Shown one piece after another: positions 17,079 through 26,160 of a stretch of DNA of 64,000 nt (position 1 is the first letter of the stretch; each line of letters begins with the position of its first letter). The stretch is from Sphingomonas sp. TZW2008 (GTDB lineage Bacteria; Pseudomonadota; Alphaproteobacteria; Sphingomonadales; Sphingomonadaceae): contig NZ_BDJB01000009.1 in assembly GCF_002117915.1 (NCBI RefSeq), positions 62,001 through 126,000 of the forward strand, given 5' to 3'. The notes beneath the pieces were generated by a model that did not search any database, was not told where the DNA came from, and saw only the letters and a program-made list of their open reading frames with translations. Both the position numbers and the translations under genes were made by a program.

Positions 17079-17980
17079 TGCTTGCGGCCGAAGTCCGCCG
17101 CCGCATCGTCCTGCCCCTGGTCGACGATCGAGCGGCGGATCGTGCGCGTACGACTGAAGAGATCGAACAGCGTGTCGCCATCGTCCCAGCGGATCGCGCG
17201 CTGGAGATGCGACAGATCCTCGCTGAAGCGCTGCAGCATCTCGAGCACCGCCTCTTTGTTGGCGAGGAAGACGTCGCGCCACATCGTCGGGTCGGACGCG
17301 GCGATACGAGTGAAATCGCGAAAGCCGCCGGCGGAGAACTTGATCACCTCGGACTGCGTCACTTCGGCGAGATCGTTGGCGGTGCCGACGATCGTATAGG
17401 CGATGAGGTGCGGCAGATGGCTCGTCACCGCCAGCACGCGATCATGGTGCTCGGGCGCCATCGTCTCGACCTGGCTGCCGAGGCGCCGCCAGAATTCGGC
17501 GACGCGCTCGGTCGCGGCGGGATCGCCGCCGTCGAGCGGGGTGACGATGCACCAGCGGCCGTGGAACAGCGAGGCGAACCCCGCCTCGGGGCCGCTGCGC
17601 TCGGTGCCGGCGACGGGATGCGCGGGAACGATCGTGCGGCCCGGCAGCGCGGCGGATAGCGCGCGGGCGACCTCCGCCTTGCAGCTGCCGACATCGCTGA
17701 TCACGGCGTCGGTGGGCAGATCGGCCGCCATGTCGGCGGCGACCCCGCCCATCGCGCCGACCGGGACGCACAGGATCACCAGATCGGCGTCGGTCACCGC
17801 GGCACCGATCGTATCGGTGATGTCGTCGACGATACCGAGCGCGTCGGCGCGCGCGCGCACCCCGGCGTCGGCGTCATGCCCCGTCAGGCGCACCGTCGGC
17901 ATCTGCTCGCGCACCGCGCGTGCGACCGAGGAGCCGATCAGGCCGAGCCCGACGATCGTGACGCGGGAAAAGGGGAGCAC
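17075..17980 (-). CDS. Prephenate/arogenate dehydrogenase (TyrA/TyrC family)
   Basis: NAD(P)-dependent dehydrogenase of tyrosine biosynthesis. The 301-residue product has an N-terminal Rossmann domain with VTIVGLGLIGSSVARAVRE, SDVGSCK and PAHPVAGTERSGPEAG, then a helical dimerisation domain with SHLPHLIAY and FRDFTRIAASDPTMW. The start is a GTG at 17980 behind GGAGG; an in-frame extension of 27 residues to 18061 is less family-like. Whether prephenate or arogenate is preferred cannot be read from sequence. It lies 106 bases after hisC on the same strand, and HisC-type aminotransferases can also work in tyrosine and phenylalanine synthesis, so the pair makes metabolic sense. Confidence 0.92.
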   Translation of the reverse strand: MLPFSRVTIVGLGLIGSSVARAVREQMPTVRLTGHDADAGVRARADALGIVDDITDTIGAAVTDADLVILCVPVGAMGGVAADMAADLPTDAVISDVGSCKAEVARALSAALPGRTIVPAHPVAGTERSGPEAGFASLFHGRWCIVTPLDGGDPAATERVAEFWRRLGSQVETMAPEHHDRVLAVTSHLPHLIAYTIVGTANDLAEVTQSEVIKFSAGGFRDFTRIAASDPTMWRDVFLANKEAVLEMLQRFSEDLSHLQRAIRWDDGDTLFDLFSRTRTIRRSIVDQGQDDAAADFGRKH

Positions 17981-18086
17981 ATCTACCTCCGTTCGCTCCG
18001 CGCCTGCCAGCGGGCCGTTACTGTCCGCCGCGCGTGTCGCGGACCGGCGGCGCTTCGGCAAGCCCGACCGCGCGCCCCGGCCGCGA

Positions 18087-19184
18087 TCACGCGGCGCCGG
18101 TCAGCGCCCGCAGCGCGGCAACGACGCCGCGCGTCTCGTCCTCGGTGCCGATCGTGATGCGCAGCCCGTGCGGCAGACCCTGGCCCGGCAGCCAGCGGAC
18201 AATATAGCCGGCGTCCATCAGCCCCTTGTACGCGGCCTCGGCGGTGAGCTCGCCCTCGAACAGGACGAGGACGAAATTGGCCTGGCTCGGCACCGCGCGC
18301 AGCCCGGCGTTGCCCAGCTTGCCGATCTCGTCGGCGAACCACGTGCGCCAGCGCGCATTGTGCGCTGCGGTGTGCGCGACGAACTCGGTGTCGCCGAGCG
18401 CGGCGACCGCAGCGGCGGTGCCGGCGATGGTGATCGAGAAGGGCAGGCGGATGCGGTGCATCGCCTCGATGATCGTCGGCGCGCCATAGCCCCAGCCGAT
18501 CCGCTCAGCGGCGAGCCCGTACATCTTGGAAAAGGTGCGCGTGACGAGGACGTTGGGCGCGCTCTGCGCCAACGCCATGCCGCCGTCGTCGTCGCTGCCC
18601 TCGATATATTCGGCATAGGCGTGATCGAGAACGAGCAGGATGTTGTCGCGCAGGGCGGCGTGCAGCCGCTCGATCTCGGCACGCGGCACGTAGGTGCCTG
18701 TCGGATTGTTCGGATTGGCGACGAAGATCACGCGCGTCCGCTCGGTCACCGCGGCGAGGATCGCGTCGACGTCGGTCGCGTAATCCTTGTCGGGGGCGAT
18801 TACGGGGGTGGCGCCGACGCGACGCGCGGCGATCGGATAGACCGCGAAGCCGTAATTGACGTACATTATCTCGTCGCCCGGCCCGGCGAACGCGCCGGCG
18901 GCGAGGTGGAGCACCTCGTCCGATCCATTGCCGTAGATGATCCGCGCCGGATCGAGCCCGTGTTTGGCGGCGAGCGCATCGCGCAGCTCGGTCGCGCTCG
19001 CGTCGGGATAGCGCTCGAGGTTGGCCGCGGCGGTAGCAAAGGCTTCGCGCGCCTTGGGGCTGGTGCCGAGCGGGTTCTCGTTCGACGATAGCTTGGCGAC
19101 CTTGCGCCCGTCGTCGGTCGTCGAGCGGCCGGGGATGTACGGGGCGATCGCCATGATCCACGGCTTGGGGGTAGGGCCAGTCAT
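18087..19184 (-). CDS. hisC: Histidinol-phosphate aminotransferase HisC
   Basis: PLP-dependent class I/II aminotransferase converting imidazole acetol phosphate to histidinol phosphate; often also used for aromatic amino acids. The 365-residue protein shows [15 protein letters not shown] near the N terminus, [23 protein letters not shown] (PLP and substrate binding), LDHAYAEY, and the PLP lysine in [15 protein letters not shown]. The start at 19184 (MTGPTPKPW) was chosen; the frame stays open far upstream through the divergent metX gene, but that part is antisense to metX. It is divergent from metX across 96 bases, and tyrC follows. Confidence 0.95.
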   Translation of the reverse strand: MTGPTPKPWIMAIAPYIPGRSTTDDGRKVAKLSSNENPLGTSPKAREAFATAAANLERYPDASATELRDALAAKHGLDPARIIYGNGSDEVLHLAAGAFAGPGDEIMYVNYGFAVYPIAARRVGATPVIAPDKDYATDVDAILAAVTERTRVIFVANPNNPTGTYVPRAEIERLHAALRDNILLVLDHAYAEYIEGSDDDGGMALAQSAPNVLVTRTFSKMYGLAAERIGWGYGAPTIIEAMHRIRLPFSITIAGTAAAVAALGDTEFVAHTAAHNARWRTWFADEIGKLGNAGLRAVPSQANFVLVLFEGELTAEAAYKGLMDAGYIVRWLPGQGLPHGLRITIGTEDETRGVVAALRALTGAA

Positions 19185-19280
19185 GGCGCGGGCGTGTAGC
19201 GGCGGGGGCGGAGGGGGGCAACGCTTGGCACCAGCGACAGGTCGCTTCCCCCGCCACCTGCACTTTGCTAGCGGCGCGCG

Positions 19281-20399
19281 ATGCTCGGCGACGACCAGCG
19301 CTTCGGCTTCCAGCGCCACGTGATCCTGCCCGGCCCGCTGCCGCTCGACGGCGGGGGGCAGCTCGCGCCGGTTGAGATCGCGTACGAGACCTACGGCACG
19401 CTCGCACCCGATGCCGGCAACGCGGTGCTGATCTGCCACGCGCTGACGATGGACCAGCATGTCGCGGGCGCCAATCCGCGCACCGGCAAGCCGGGCTGGT
19501 GGACGCAGATGGTGGGGCCGGGGCGCCCCGTCGATACCGACCGCTTCTTCGTCATCTGCGCCAACGTGCTCGGCAGCTGCATGGGATCGTCGGGCCCGGC
19601 GACGATCAACCCCGCGACGGGCGCGCCGTTCGCGATGGCTTTTCCCGTCATCACGATCCGGGACATGGTGCGCGCGCAGGCGCTGCTGCTCGATCACCTC
19701 GGCATCTCGCGGCTTAAGGCGGTGATCGGCGGATCGATGGGGGGCATGCAGGCGCTCAGCTGGCCCGCGACCTTCCCTGATCGCGTCGAGGCGGTGGTGG
19801 TAATCGCCTCCGCGCCGCGTCACTCCGCGCAGAACATCGCGTTTCACGAGGTCGGTCGCCAGGCGGTGATGGCCGATCCCAACTGGCGCCGCGGCGACTA
19901 TTACGGGCGCGAGGGACCGGCGGCTGGCCTCGCCGTCGCGCGGATGGCGGCGCACATCACCTATCTGTCCGAGGCGGGCCTTACCGAGAAGTTCGGCCGC
20001 CGGCTGCAAGCACGCGACGCCAAGAGCTTCGGCTTCGACGCCGATTTTCAGGTCGAAAGCTACCTGCGGTACCAGGGAATCGCCTTCGTCGATCGCTTCG
20101 ACGCCAACAGCTATCTCTATATCACGCGCGCGATGGATTACTTCGACCTGGCGGAGGAACATGGCGGGCTGCTCGCCAACGCCTTCCGCCACACCTGCGC
20201 ACGCTTCGCGCTGATCAGCTTCGATACTGACTGGCTGTATCCGACGCGCGAATCGCGCAGCATCGTCCAGGCGCTCAACGCGGCGGGCGCGCCCGTCAGC
20301 TTCGTCGAACTGTCGAGCCCGTACGGCCATGACGCCTTTCTGCTCGATTCGCCCGAAATGAACCGCGTGGTCGCGGGCTTTCTGGGGACGGGGCAGTGA
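19281..20399 (+). CDS. metX: Homoserine O-acyltransferase MetX
   Basis: Activates homoserine by acylation in methionine biosynthesis; sequence alone does not show whether acetyl-CoA or succinyl-CoA is used. The 372-residue alpha/beta-fold protein has [14 protein letters not shown] (oxyanion region), [17 protein letters not shown], the nucleophile elbow [19 protein letters not shown] (acid) and YGHDAFLL (His). The ATG at 19281 gives the normal N terminus. It is followed with overlap by a GNAT acetyltransferase and metW. I looked for a SAM-II type riboswitch in the 96-base leader and did not find one. Confidence 0.95.
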   Translation: MLGDDQRFGFQRHVILPGPLPLDGGGQLAPVEIAYETYGTLAPDAGNAVLICHALTMDQHVAGANPRTGKPGWWTQMVGPGRPVDTDRFFVICANVLGSCMGSSGPATINPATGAPFAMAFPVITIRDMVRAQALLLDHLGISRLKAVIGGSMGGMQALSWPATFPDRVEAVVVIASAPRHSAQNIAFHEVGRQAVMADPNWRRGDYYGREGPAAGLAVARMAAHITYLSEAGLTEKFGRRLQARDAKSFGFDADFQVESYLRYQGIAFVDRFDANSYLYITRAMDYFDLAEEHGGLLANAFRHTCARFALISFDTDWLYPTRESRSIVQALNAAGAPVSFVELSSPYGHDAFLLDSPEMNRVVAGFLGTGQ

Positions 20400-20845
20400 T
20401 GTGCGACGATGCCATCGAGCTCAACGACGATCATGCGCGGCTCGACGTTGCGCGCGTGCATGGCTGGCTCGCGTCGAGCTACTGGTCGCCCGGGATCGAA
20501 CGCGGCGTGGTCGAGCGGGCGATCGCCGGGTCGCACTGTCTCGGCGCCTACCACCGCGATCACGGCCAGATCGGCTTTGCGCGGATGATCACCGATCACG
20601 CGACCTTCGCCTGGCTCGCCGACGTATGGGTGGACGCGGCGGTCCGTGGGCAAGGGCTCGGTCGGCGCATGGTCAGGTGGTTCCTCGATCACCCGGACTT
20701 TGCCGGCATCCGCCGGATCGGGCTGACCACCGCGGACGCGCACGGCGTCTATGCCGCGCTCGGCTTCACCCCGCTGCTGCGGCCCGAACGCTATATGGAG
20801 CGGCTCGACCCTGCGTTCCTCGCCATGCTGAAGGCTGCGTCGTGA
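20399..20845 (+). CDS. GNAT-family N-acetyltransferase between metX and metW
   Basis: A 148-residue single-domain GNAT protein. The acetyl-CoA pyrophosphate-binding motif is [16 protein letters not shown] (about residues 80-96), preceded by the beta-4 strand WLADVWVD and followed by [14 protein letters not shown], the usual beta-5/alpha-4 end. Substrate is unknown. The ATG at 20399 shares one base with the metX stop (TGATG); a GTG three bases earlier is possible. Its stop overlaps the metW GTG. This tight insertion between two methionine genes suggests coordinated expression, but methionine metabolism does not obviously need it. Confidence 0.85.
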   Translation: MCDDAIELNDDHARLDVARVHGWLASSYWSPGIERGVVERAIAGSHCLGAYHRDHGQIGFARMITDHATFAWLADVWVDAAVRGQGLGRRMVRWFLDHPDFAGIRRIGLTTADAHGVYAALGFTPLLRPERYMERLDPAFLAMLKAAS

Positions 20846-21444
20846 GCCTGCGCGCCGATCTCGCGATCATCGCCAACCATGTCGCACGGGGTGCGCGCGT
20901 GCTCGACATCGGCTGCGGCGACGGCGCGCTGATGGCGGCGCTGCGCGACGGCAAGCAGGCCGACGCGCGCGGGCTGGAGATCGATCCGCGCAACGTCGCC
21001 GCCGCGGTTGGGCGCGGGCTCAGCGTGATCCAGGGCGACGCCGACGTCGATCTCGCCGGCTACCCCGACGCGAGCTTCGATTATGCGATCCTCAGCCAGA
21101 CGCTGCAGACCTGCCGCGCGCCCGACGCGGTGCTCGGCGAGCTGCTGCGGATCGGGCGGCGCGCCTTCGTCAGCTTTCCCAATTTCGCGCATTGGCGCGT
21201 GCGCCTGTCACTTTTGTGCGGCGGGCGCATGCCGGTGACGCGGCTGTTGCCGGAGCGCTGGTACGATACGCCCAACATCCACCATCTGACGATCGACGAC
21301 TTTCGCGCGCACCTCAAAGACCGCGGCATCACCGTCGAAGGAACGTGGTTCCTGTCGCGTGGTACGGAAACCACATCGGCGGCGGCAAACTTCCTCGCCG
21401 AGCATGCGATCTTCCTGCTGCGGGGAACCGATCCAGATCAATAG
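20842..21444 (+). CDS. metW: Methionine biosynthesis protein MetW
   Basis: A 200-residue methyltransferase-fold protein that works with MetX in homoserine acylation in many proteobacteria. It shows the SAM-binding motif RVLDIGCGDGALMAAL, VIQGDADVDLAGYPDASFDYAILSQTLQT, FPNFAHWRVRLSLLCGGRMPVT and TPNIHHLTIDDF, all typical of MetW. The GTG at 20842 overlaps the GNAT stop (GTGA). It closes the metX-GNAT-metW unit; a response regulator follows 18 bases downstream on the same strand and may be read from the same transcript. Confidence 0.94.
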   Translation: MSLRADLAIIANHVARGARVLDIGCGDGALMAALRDGKQADARGLEIDPRNVAAAVGRGLSVIQGDADVDLAGYPDASFDYAILSQTLQTCRAPDAVLGELLRIGRRAFVSFPNFAHWRVRLSLLCGGRMPVTRLLPERWYDTPNIHHLTIDDFRAHLKDRGITVEGTWFLSRGTETTSAAANFLAEHAIFLLRGTDPDQ

Positions 21445-21462
21445 TGTTGGCTTGCGAACATC

Positions 21463-21855
21463 ATGGCGAAAACTGCACTCATCATTGAAGACGAGATCTT
21501 CGTTGCGCTCGATCTGGAGCGGATCCTGCTCGACGCTGGCTATAGCGTCGCGGGGATCGCGGCAGATAGCGAGCAGGCGCTGGCGGCGGCCCCCGGCTGC
21601 GAGATCGCATTCGTCGACATCAACCTGCGCGATGGCGCGACCGGGCCCGAGATCGCGCAGCGCATCGCGCGCGACTATGGCGTGAAGGTGGTGTTTGTCA
21701 CCGCCAATCCCGCGCAGATCGGGGTGCCGTCCGACGCGCTCGGCTACGTGCGCAAGCCGTTTAGCGACAGGGCGATCCTCGCCGCCGCGGCGCTCGCCAG
21801 CGGCGCCGAAGAGGCCGCCAACGACGAGGTTATCAGACTAGACGCGCTCGGCTGA
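21463..21855 (+). CDS. Single-domain response regulator
   Basis: A 130-residue receiver domain with no output domain. Acidic residues lie in ALIIEDE, the phospho-accepting Asp is D52 in FVDINLRD, T80 follows FVT, and K98 is in YVRKPF. Such stand-alone receivers relay phosphate or bind a target protein. Its 3' end overlaps the 3' end of the convergent HWE histidine kinase gene by 23 bases, which strongly suggests that the kinase is its partner. It begins 18 bases after metW, so it may be partly cotranscribed with the methionine genes. Confidence 0.9.
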   Translation: MAKTALIIEDEIFVALDLERILLDAGYSVAGIAADSEQALAAAPGCEIAFVDINLRDGATGPEIAQRIARDYGVKVVFVTANPAQIGVPSDALGYVRKPFSDRAILAAAALASGAEEAANDEVIRLDALG

Positions 21856-23353
21856 GCGAAGCGATCGGCGTTTCGATCGTAAGATGTAGCCCCTCGGGGC
21901 GCCAGTCGCGCGACACGGTGCCGCCGAGCTGCCGCACTGCGCTAAGCTCGATCAATTGCGTGCCGAACCCGCCCTTCTCGTCGTCGGGCGTGACTATCGG
22001 CCCGCCCTGCTCGCGCCACGTGATCCGTGCCACGTCGCCCTGCCGCGCGATGTCGACCGCCACCCGCCCATCGGCGTTCGACAACGCGCCATACTTGCTC
22101 GCGTTGGTCGCCAGCTCGTGGAACAGCAAGGCGAGCGGCGTCGCGGCACGATCGTCGATGCCGAGATCGACGCCCGATATCGTCACCCGCTCGCCTGGAC
22201 TCGCCTCATAGGGCGCGAACAACTGCTCCAGCAGCCCACAAAGACTGTCCTGTTGCGCCGAGGGGCGCGAATTGGGGCTGTGCGGGCGAACGAAATCATG
22301 CGCCCGACCAAGCGCGGCAATGCGCTGGCGCAGATCGCCCGCCAGCGGCGCGATTTCCGGCCGAGTACGAGCGGCAAGCTGGATTAGCCCGCCCATCACC
22401 GCGAAGATATTCTTGATCCGGTGCGACAGTTCCTGGCTGATAATCTCACGCTCATCCAGCGCGAGCTTCTGCTCATGGATGTCGGTGCAGGTGCCGAACC
22501 AGCGCTGGATCGTGCCGGCATCGTCGCGGATCGGCAGCGCGCGGCCGAGCACCCAGCGATAGGTGCCGTCGAAATGCCGCAGCCGATATTCGATCTGATA
22601 CGGCTCGCCGGTTGCGAGACACTGGCGCCAGACTTGCCAGGCGCGCGCCTGATCGTCGGGATGGAACATGTCGTTCCACCCTTCGCCGTCAGTCGTCCCC
22701 GCCGGCGCACCGGTAAATTCGTACCAGCGCGCATTGTAATAGTCGTGATAGCCGTCAGGTAGCGTCGACCACACCATTTGCGGCATCGTGTCGGCGAGCG
22801 TTCGGAAGCGCGTCTCGCTGTCGACCAGCGCTGCCTGCGTCTGTTCAACCCGCGCGTTCTGCTCGCGCCGTTCGCGCGCGACACGGCGCGCATCTAGCCG
22901 CGCCATCGCGGCGGCGGCGAGGATCGTCATGCCGCGCGTCTGGAACGGCGTCAGCCCGGCACGCGGCTGATCGTCGATCACGCAGATCGCGCCTAGCGGT
23001 ACGCCTTCACGCGTGACGAGCGGCGCGCCGGCGTAGAAGCGGATATGGGGCGCGCCGGTGACGAGCGGATTATCGGCGAAACGCGCGTCGCGCGTCGCGT
23101 CGGGCACTTCCATCACCTGTAGCCCGTGCATCGCGTGCGCGCAGAACGATTGCGAGCGCGGCGTCTGCGCGAGGTCGGTACCGACGCGGGCGAGGAACGT
23201 CTGGAATTTCTCCTCGACGAGGCTGACGAGCGCGATCCGTGCGCCGCACAATTCGGCGGCGAACGCGGCGAGATCGTCGAGCACGCCTTCCGCGCGTGCG
23301 CCGGCAAGATCGTGCAGCGCCATCACGCGCGCGCGATCGGCCTCGTCGAGCAA
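21833..23353 (-). CDS. HWE-family sensor histidine kinase with GAF and PAS domains
   Basis: A soluble sensor kinase of about 506 residues without membrane segments. Order: GAF domain (about 20-165; LCGARIALVSLVEEKFQTF, SQSFCAHAM, GAICVIDDQPRAG), short coiled region, PAS domain (about 180-300; MPQMVWSTLPDGYHDYYNARW, IQRWFGTCTDIHEQK), then the kinase core with phospho-accepting H311 in ELSHRIKNIF, N box FHELATNASKYGAL (His412) and W446-R-E448 in ITWREQGGP. The N-box His and W-x-E define the HWE class. The GAF type is often called phytochrome-like, but no chromophore Cys is assured. The start is uncertain: TTG at 23353 has no well-placed ribosome binding site. Confidence 0.88.
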   Translation of the reverse strand: MLDEADRARVMALHDLAGARAEGVLDDLAAFAAELCGARIALVSLVEEKFQTFLARVGTDLAQTPRSQSFCAHAMHGLQVMEVPDATRDARFADNPLVTGAPHIRFYAGAPLVTREGVPLGAICVIDDQPRAGLTPFQTRGMTILAAAAMARLDARRVARERREQNARVEQTQAALVDSETRFRTLADTMPQMVWSTLPDGYHDYYNARWYEFTGAPAGTTDGEGWNDMFHPDDQARAWQVWRQCLATGEPYQIEYRLRHFDGTYRWVLGRALPIRDDAGTIQRWFGTCTDIHEQKLALDEREIISQELSHRIKNIFAVMGGLIQLAARTRPEIAPLAGDLRQRIAALGRAHDFVRPHSPNSRPSAQQDSLCGLLEQLFAPYEASPGERVTISGVDLGIDDRAATPLALLFHELATNASKYGALSNADGRVAVDIARQGDVARITWREQGGPIVTPDDEKGGFGTQLIELSAVRQLGGTVSRDWRPEGLHLTIETPIASLSRARLV

Positions 23354-23406
23354 AGGCAGGTCGTGGGACGTAACGGCTCCTGAAACGGTCGGGGCGGAGG
23401 GATGCG

Positions 23407-23952
23407 TCAGAACGGCACGTCGTCGTCGAGATCGTCGGCAAAGCCGCCGCGCGACTGGCCGAACCCGCCGCCGCCGCTCTTGTTACCGGCGCCGCCACTG
23501 CCGCCGCGACCGCCCGAATAGCCGCCGCCACCGCCGCCGCCGAAATCGTCGCTGCCGCCGAAGTCGTCGCGGCCGCCACCGCCGCCGCCGCTATTGCCGC
23601 CCGGGCCGTCGAGCATCGTCAGCACGCTGTTGAAGCCCTGCAGCACGATCTCGGTCGAATATTTATCCTGCCCGTTCTGGTCCTGCCATTTGCGCGTCTG
23701 CAGCTGGCCCTCGATGTAGACCTTGGAGCCCTTGCGCAGGAACCGCTCGGCGACGTTGGCGAGCCCTTCGTTGAAGATCGCCACCGAGTGCCACTCGGTC
23801 TTTTCCTTGCGCTCGCCCGAATTGCGGTCCTTCCAGCTCTCGCTCGTCGCGATGCGCAGGTTCACCACCTTGCCGCCGTTCTGGAAGCTGCGGCTCTCCG
23901 GATCGCGGCCGAGATTGCCGACGAGGATGACCTTGTTGACGCTGCCCGCCAT
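23407..23952 (-). CDS. ssb: Single-stranded DNA-binding protein
   Basis: Binds single-stranded DNA in replication, recombination and repair and recruits partners through its tail. The 181-residue protein has an OB fold (about residues 1-112; [42 protein letters not shown]), then a linker of roughly 60 residues dominated by Gly, Ser and Asp, and the acidic partner-binding tip DDLDDDVPF. The aromatic residues expected for base stacking are present. It lies 26 bases after feoB and 53 bases before the kinase gene on the same strand. I saw no GAAC-N7-GAAC box upstream, so SOS control is not indicated. Confidence 0.95.
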   Translation of the reverse strand: MAGSVNKVILVGNLGRDPESRSFQNGGKVVNLRIATSESWKDRNSGERKEKTEWHSVAIFNEGLANVAERFLRKGSKVYIEGQLQTRKWQDQNGQDKYSTEIVLQGFNSVLTMLDGPGGNSGGGGGGRDDFGGSDDFGGGGGGGYSGGRGGSGGAGNKSGGGGFGQSRGGFADDLDDDVPF

Positions 23953-23979
23953 GGTTCGTTCGTGTCCTAACCTTGAAAG

Positions 23980-25833
23980 CTAGAGGCCCAGCGCGACGGC
24001 GAGCCAATAAGTGATTCCGGCCATGATGTAGGCGGCGGCGAACAGATAGCCAACCATGAACAATGGCCACTTCCAGCCATTGGTCTCGCGCCGGGTGACG
24101 GCGATCGTCGAGATGCACTGCGGGGCGAAGACGAACCACATCAGGAAGGCGAGTGCGGTCGGCAGCGACCAGCGGTGGCGCAGATTGTCGACGATCGTGC
24201 GCTCGCCCGCCGCGTCGTCGGGATTGTCGACCGCGTAGACGGTGCCGATCGCCGCCACCGCCACTTCGCGCGCGGCCATCGCCGGGATTAGCGCCAGCGC
24301 GATGTCGCGGTTGAAGCCGATCGGCGCGACCACCGTCTCGATCCCGCCGGCAATCCGCCCGCCGATCGAATGATCGACCTGGCTCTGCCCGTTGGGCGCC
24401 TGCGGAAAGCTCAACAGCGCCCACAGGATGACGGTGGTGAGCGCGATGATCGTGCCCGCGCGCTTCAGGAAGATCCACGCGCGCGTCCATAGCCCGATCG
24501 CGATGTCGCCCAGCCGTGGCATCTGATATTTGGGCATCTCCATCATGAAGCCCGACGAATCGCCGCGCGTCACCGTGCGCCGAAGCACCAGCGCGGCGAC
24601 GAACGCACCGACGATCCCAGCGAGATAAAGCCCGAGCAGGACGAGGCCTTGCAGCCCGACGCCGGGCAGCACGCGCGCATTGGGAATGAACGCGCCGATG
24701 ATGATCGTGTAGACGGGCAGCCGCGCCGAGCAGGTCATCAGCGGCGCGATCAGGATCGTCGTCAGCCGGTCCTTCTCGTCGCTGATCGTGCGCGTCGCCA
24801 TGATCCCGGGCACCGCGCAGGCGAAGCTCGACAATAGCGGGATGAAGGCGCGGCCCGATAGGCCGACACCCGCCATCAATCGATCCATCAGGAATGCCGC
24901 GCGCACCATATAGCCCGACGCCTCGAGCACGAGGATGAAGGTGAACAGGATCAGGATCTGCGGCAGGAAGACGACCACCGCACCGACACCGGCGATGATC
25001 CCGTCGGTAAGCATCGAGCGCAGCAGCGAATCGGGCAGCGCACTGCGCGCGACATCGTCGAGCGCCGCGAAGCCGCCCTCAATCCAGCCGATCGGCGCTT
25101 CGGACCAGCTGAACACCGCCTGGAACATGACGAACATCAGCGCGACGAGCACGACCGGCCCGACGAACGGGTGCAGCGCGACCTTGTCGAGCACGTGGTT
25201 CCAGCGCCGCATCGGCGTTTCCGATACGGTCGCCGCGGCGGAGATCGCGCGGGCGCGGCGCTGGAGCACCGCGATCGGTTGCTCCGCCGCGTCGCTGCCG
25301 CGCGCGACGCGGGCGTGGCTCTCGACCGCCTCGGTTAGTGCGGCGCGCAGCGTGTCGAGCCCGCGGCGGCGCACCGCGACGGTCGGGACGACGGGCACGC
25401 CGAGTTCGCGCGCCAGCGCCTCAGGCGACAGGACGAGCCCGTCGCGCTCGGCGAGATCGACCATGTTGAGCGCAACGACGACGGGCAGATCGAGCGCGAT
25501 CAGCTGCAGCGCGAAGCGAAGGTGCAAATCGAGGTTGGCGGCATCGACGACGATCACCAGCGCGTCGGGTCGCCGCTCGCCCGCCTGGCGGCCGAGCAGC
25601 ACATCGCGCGTCACCCGTTCGTCGGGCGAGGAGGGATCGAGGCTGTAGGTGCCGGGCAGATCGACCAGCTCGATCGGGCGGCCGTCGTCGAGCGCGAGCC
25701 GCCCCGAGTGCCGCTCCACCGTAACGCCGGGATAGTTGCCGACCTTCTGCCGCGCGCCGGTCAGCGCGTTGAACAGCGCCGACTTGCCGGCATTGGGATT
25801 GCCGACCAGTGCCACGAGCGGAAGCACACTCAT
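23980..25833 (-). CDS. feoB: Ferrous iron transporter FeoB
   Basis: GTPase-coupled inner-membrane Fe(II) importer. The 617-residue protein has an N-terminal G domain (G1 GNPNAGKSALFNALTG, G3 LVDLPGTYSLDPSS, G4 ALNMVDLAE), then a membrane domain with two Gate-type repeats, including the conserved region around FACAVPGIMATRTI and MTCSARLPVYTIIIG. It lacks the long insert and C-terminal extension of the E. coli protein (773 residues), and no feoC follows. feoA ends one base upstream of its ATG at 25833, forming feoAB. A candidate Fur site precedes feoA. Confidence 0.95.
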   Translation of the reverse strand: MSVLPLVALVGNPNAGKSALFNALTGARQKVGNYPGVTVERHSGRLALDDGRPIELVDLPGTYSLDPSSPDERVTRDVLLGRQAGERRPDALVIVVDAANLDLHLRFALQLIALDLPVVVALNMVDLAERDGLVLSPEALARELGVPVVPTVAVRRRGLDTLRAALTEAVESHARVARGSDAAEQPIAVLQRRARAISAAATVSETPMRRWNHVLDKVALHPFVGPVVLVALMFVMFQAVFSWSEAPIGWIEGGFAALDDVARSALPDSLLRSMLTDGIIAGVGAVVVFLPQILILFTFILVLEASGYMVRAAFLMDRLMAGVGLSGRAFIPLLSSFACAVPGIMATRTISDEKDRLTTILIAPLMTCSARLPVYTIIIGAFIPNARVLPGVGLQGLVLLGLYLAGIVGAFVAALVLRRTVTRGDSSGFMMEMPKYQMPRLGDIAIGLWTRAWIFLKRAGTIIALTTVILWALLSFPQAPNGQSQVDHSIGGRIAGGIETVVAPIGFNRDIALALIPAMAAREVAVAAIGTVYAVDNPDDAAGERTIVDNLRHRWSLPTALAFLMWFVFAPQCISTIAVTRRETNGWKWPLFMVGYLFAAAYIMAGITYWLAVALGL

Positions 25834-25834
25834 C

Positions 25835-26089
25835 TCAGTCGGTCGTCACCGTGATCGCGGCGGCGACGTTGCGGCGCAGCGCCACCGTCATTCGGCCGAT
25901 GCGGCACGCGACCGGCCCGCGGAACAGCGTTGCGCGATGTAGAATTTCGACGCGGACGCCCTCGTCGAACCCGAATTCGCGCAGTCGCCGCGCCTCGGGC
26001 GCCGCCATCCGCTCCCACGCGATCATCGTCACCGTCGCGGGACGGCCGAGCGGCAGGGCTTCGAGCGGCAGGGGAGCAGGGGCCAACAC
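25835..26089 (-). CDS. feoA: FeoA-type SH3-fold protein
   Basis: Small cytoplasmic partner of FeoB with an SH3-like fold. The 84-residue version ends in EGVRVEILHRATLFRGPVACRIGRMTVALRR, typical of FeoA, after LPLGRPATVTMIAWER. The reading frame is open to a TTG at 26140, but I prefer the GTG at 26089 because it follows a GGGGG tract, gives a normal family length, and leaves the candidate Fur operator (26109-26123) outside the coding region. The stop is one base before the feoB start. Confidence 0.85.
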   Translation of the reverse strand: MLAPAPLPLEALPLGRPATVTMIAWERMAAPEARRLREFGFDEGVRVEILHRATLFRGPVACRIGRMTVALRRNVAAAITVTTD

Positions 26090-26108
26090 GCCCCCGACAT
26101 ACAGATGC

Positions 26109-26123
26109 TGCGAACGATTATCA
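26109..26123 (-). promoter_or_regulatory. Candidate Fur-type iron operator upstream of feoAB
   Basis: On the feoA strand the 15-mer TGATAATCGTTCGCA has 7-1-7 symmetry of the TGnnAAT-n-ATTnnCA kind used by Fur proteins; the left half equals the classical TGATAAT and the right half is close to the alphaproteobacterial ATTCGCA form. It ends 20 bases before the preferred feoA start, a sensible repressor position. Binding is inferred. Confidence 0.6.
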
Positions 26124-26160
26124 ATTGCTGACGGCAACAATGCCGTCGCGGGTCGCGCGA

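Noticed and set aside
19185..19280. SAM-II riboswitch upstream of metX
   Set aside because: The 96-base leader does not show the conserved SAM-II core.
18087..20330. 747-residue frame extending hisC upstream
   Set aside because: Only residues after 19184 match HisC; the rest is antisense to metX and not family-like.
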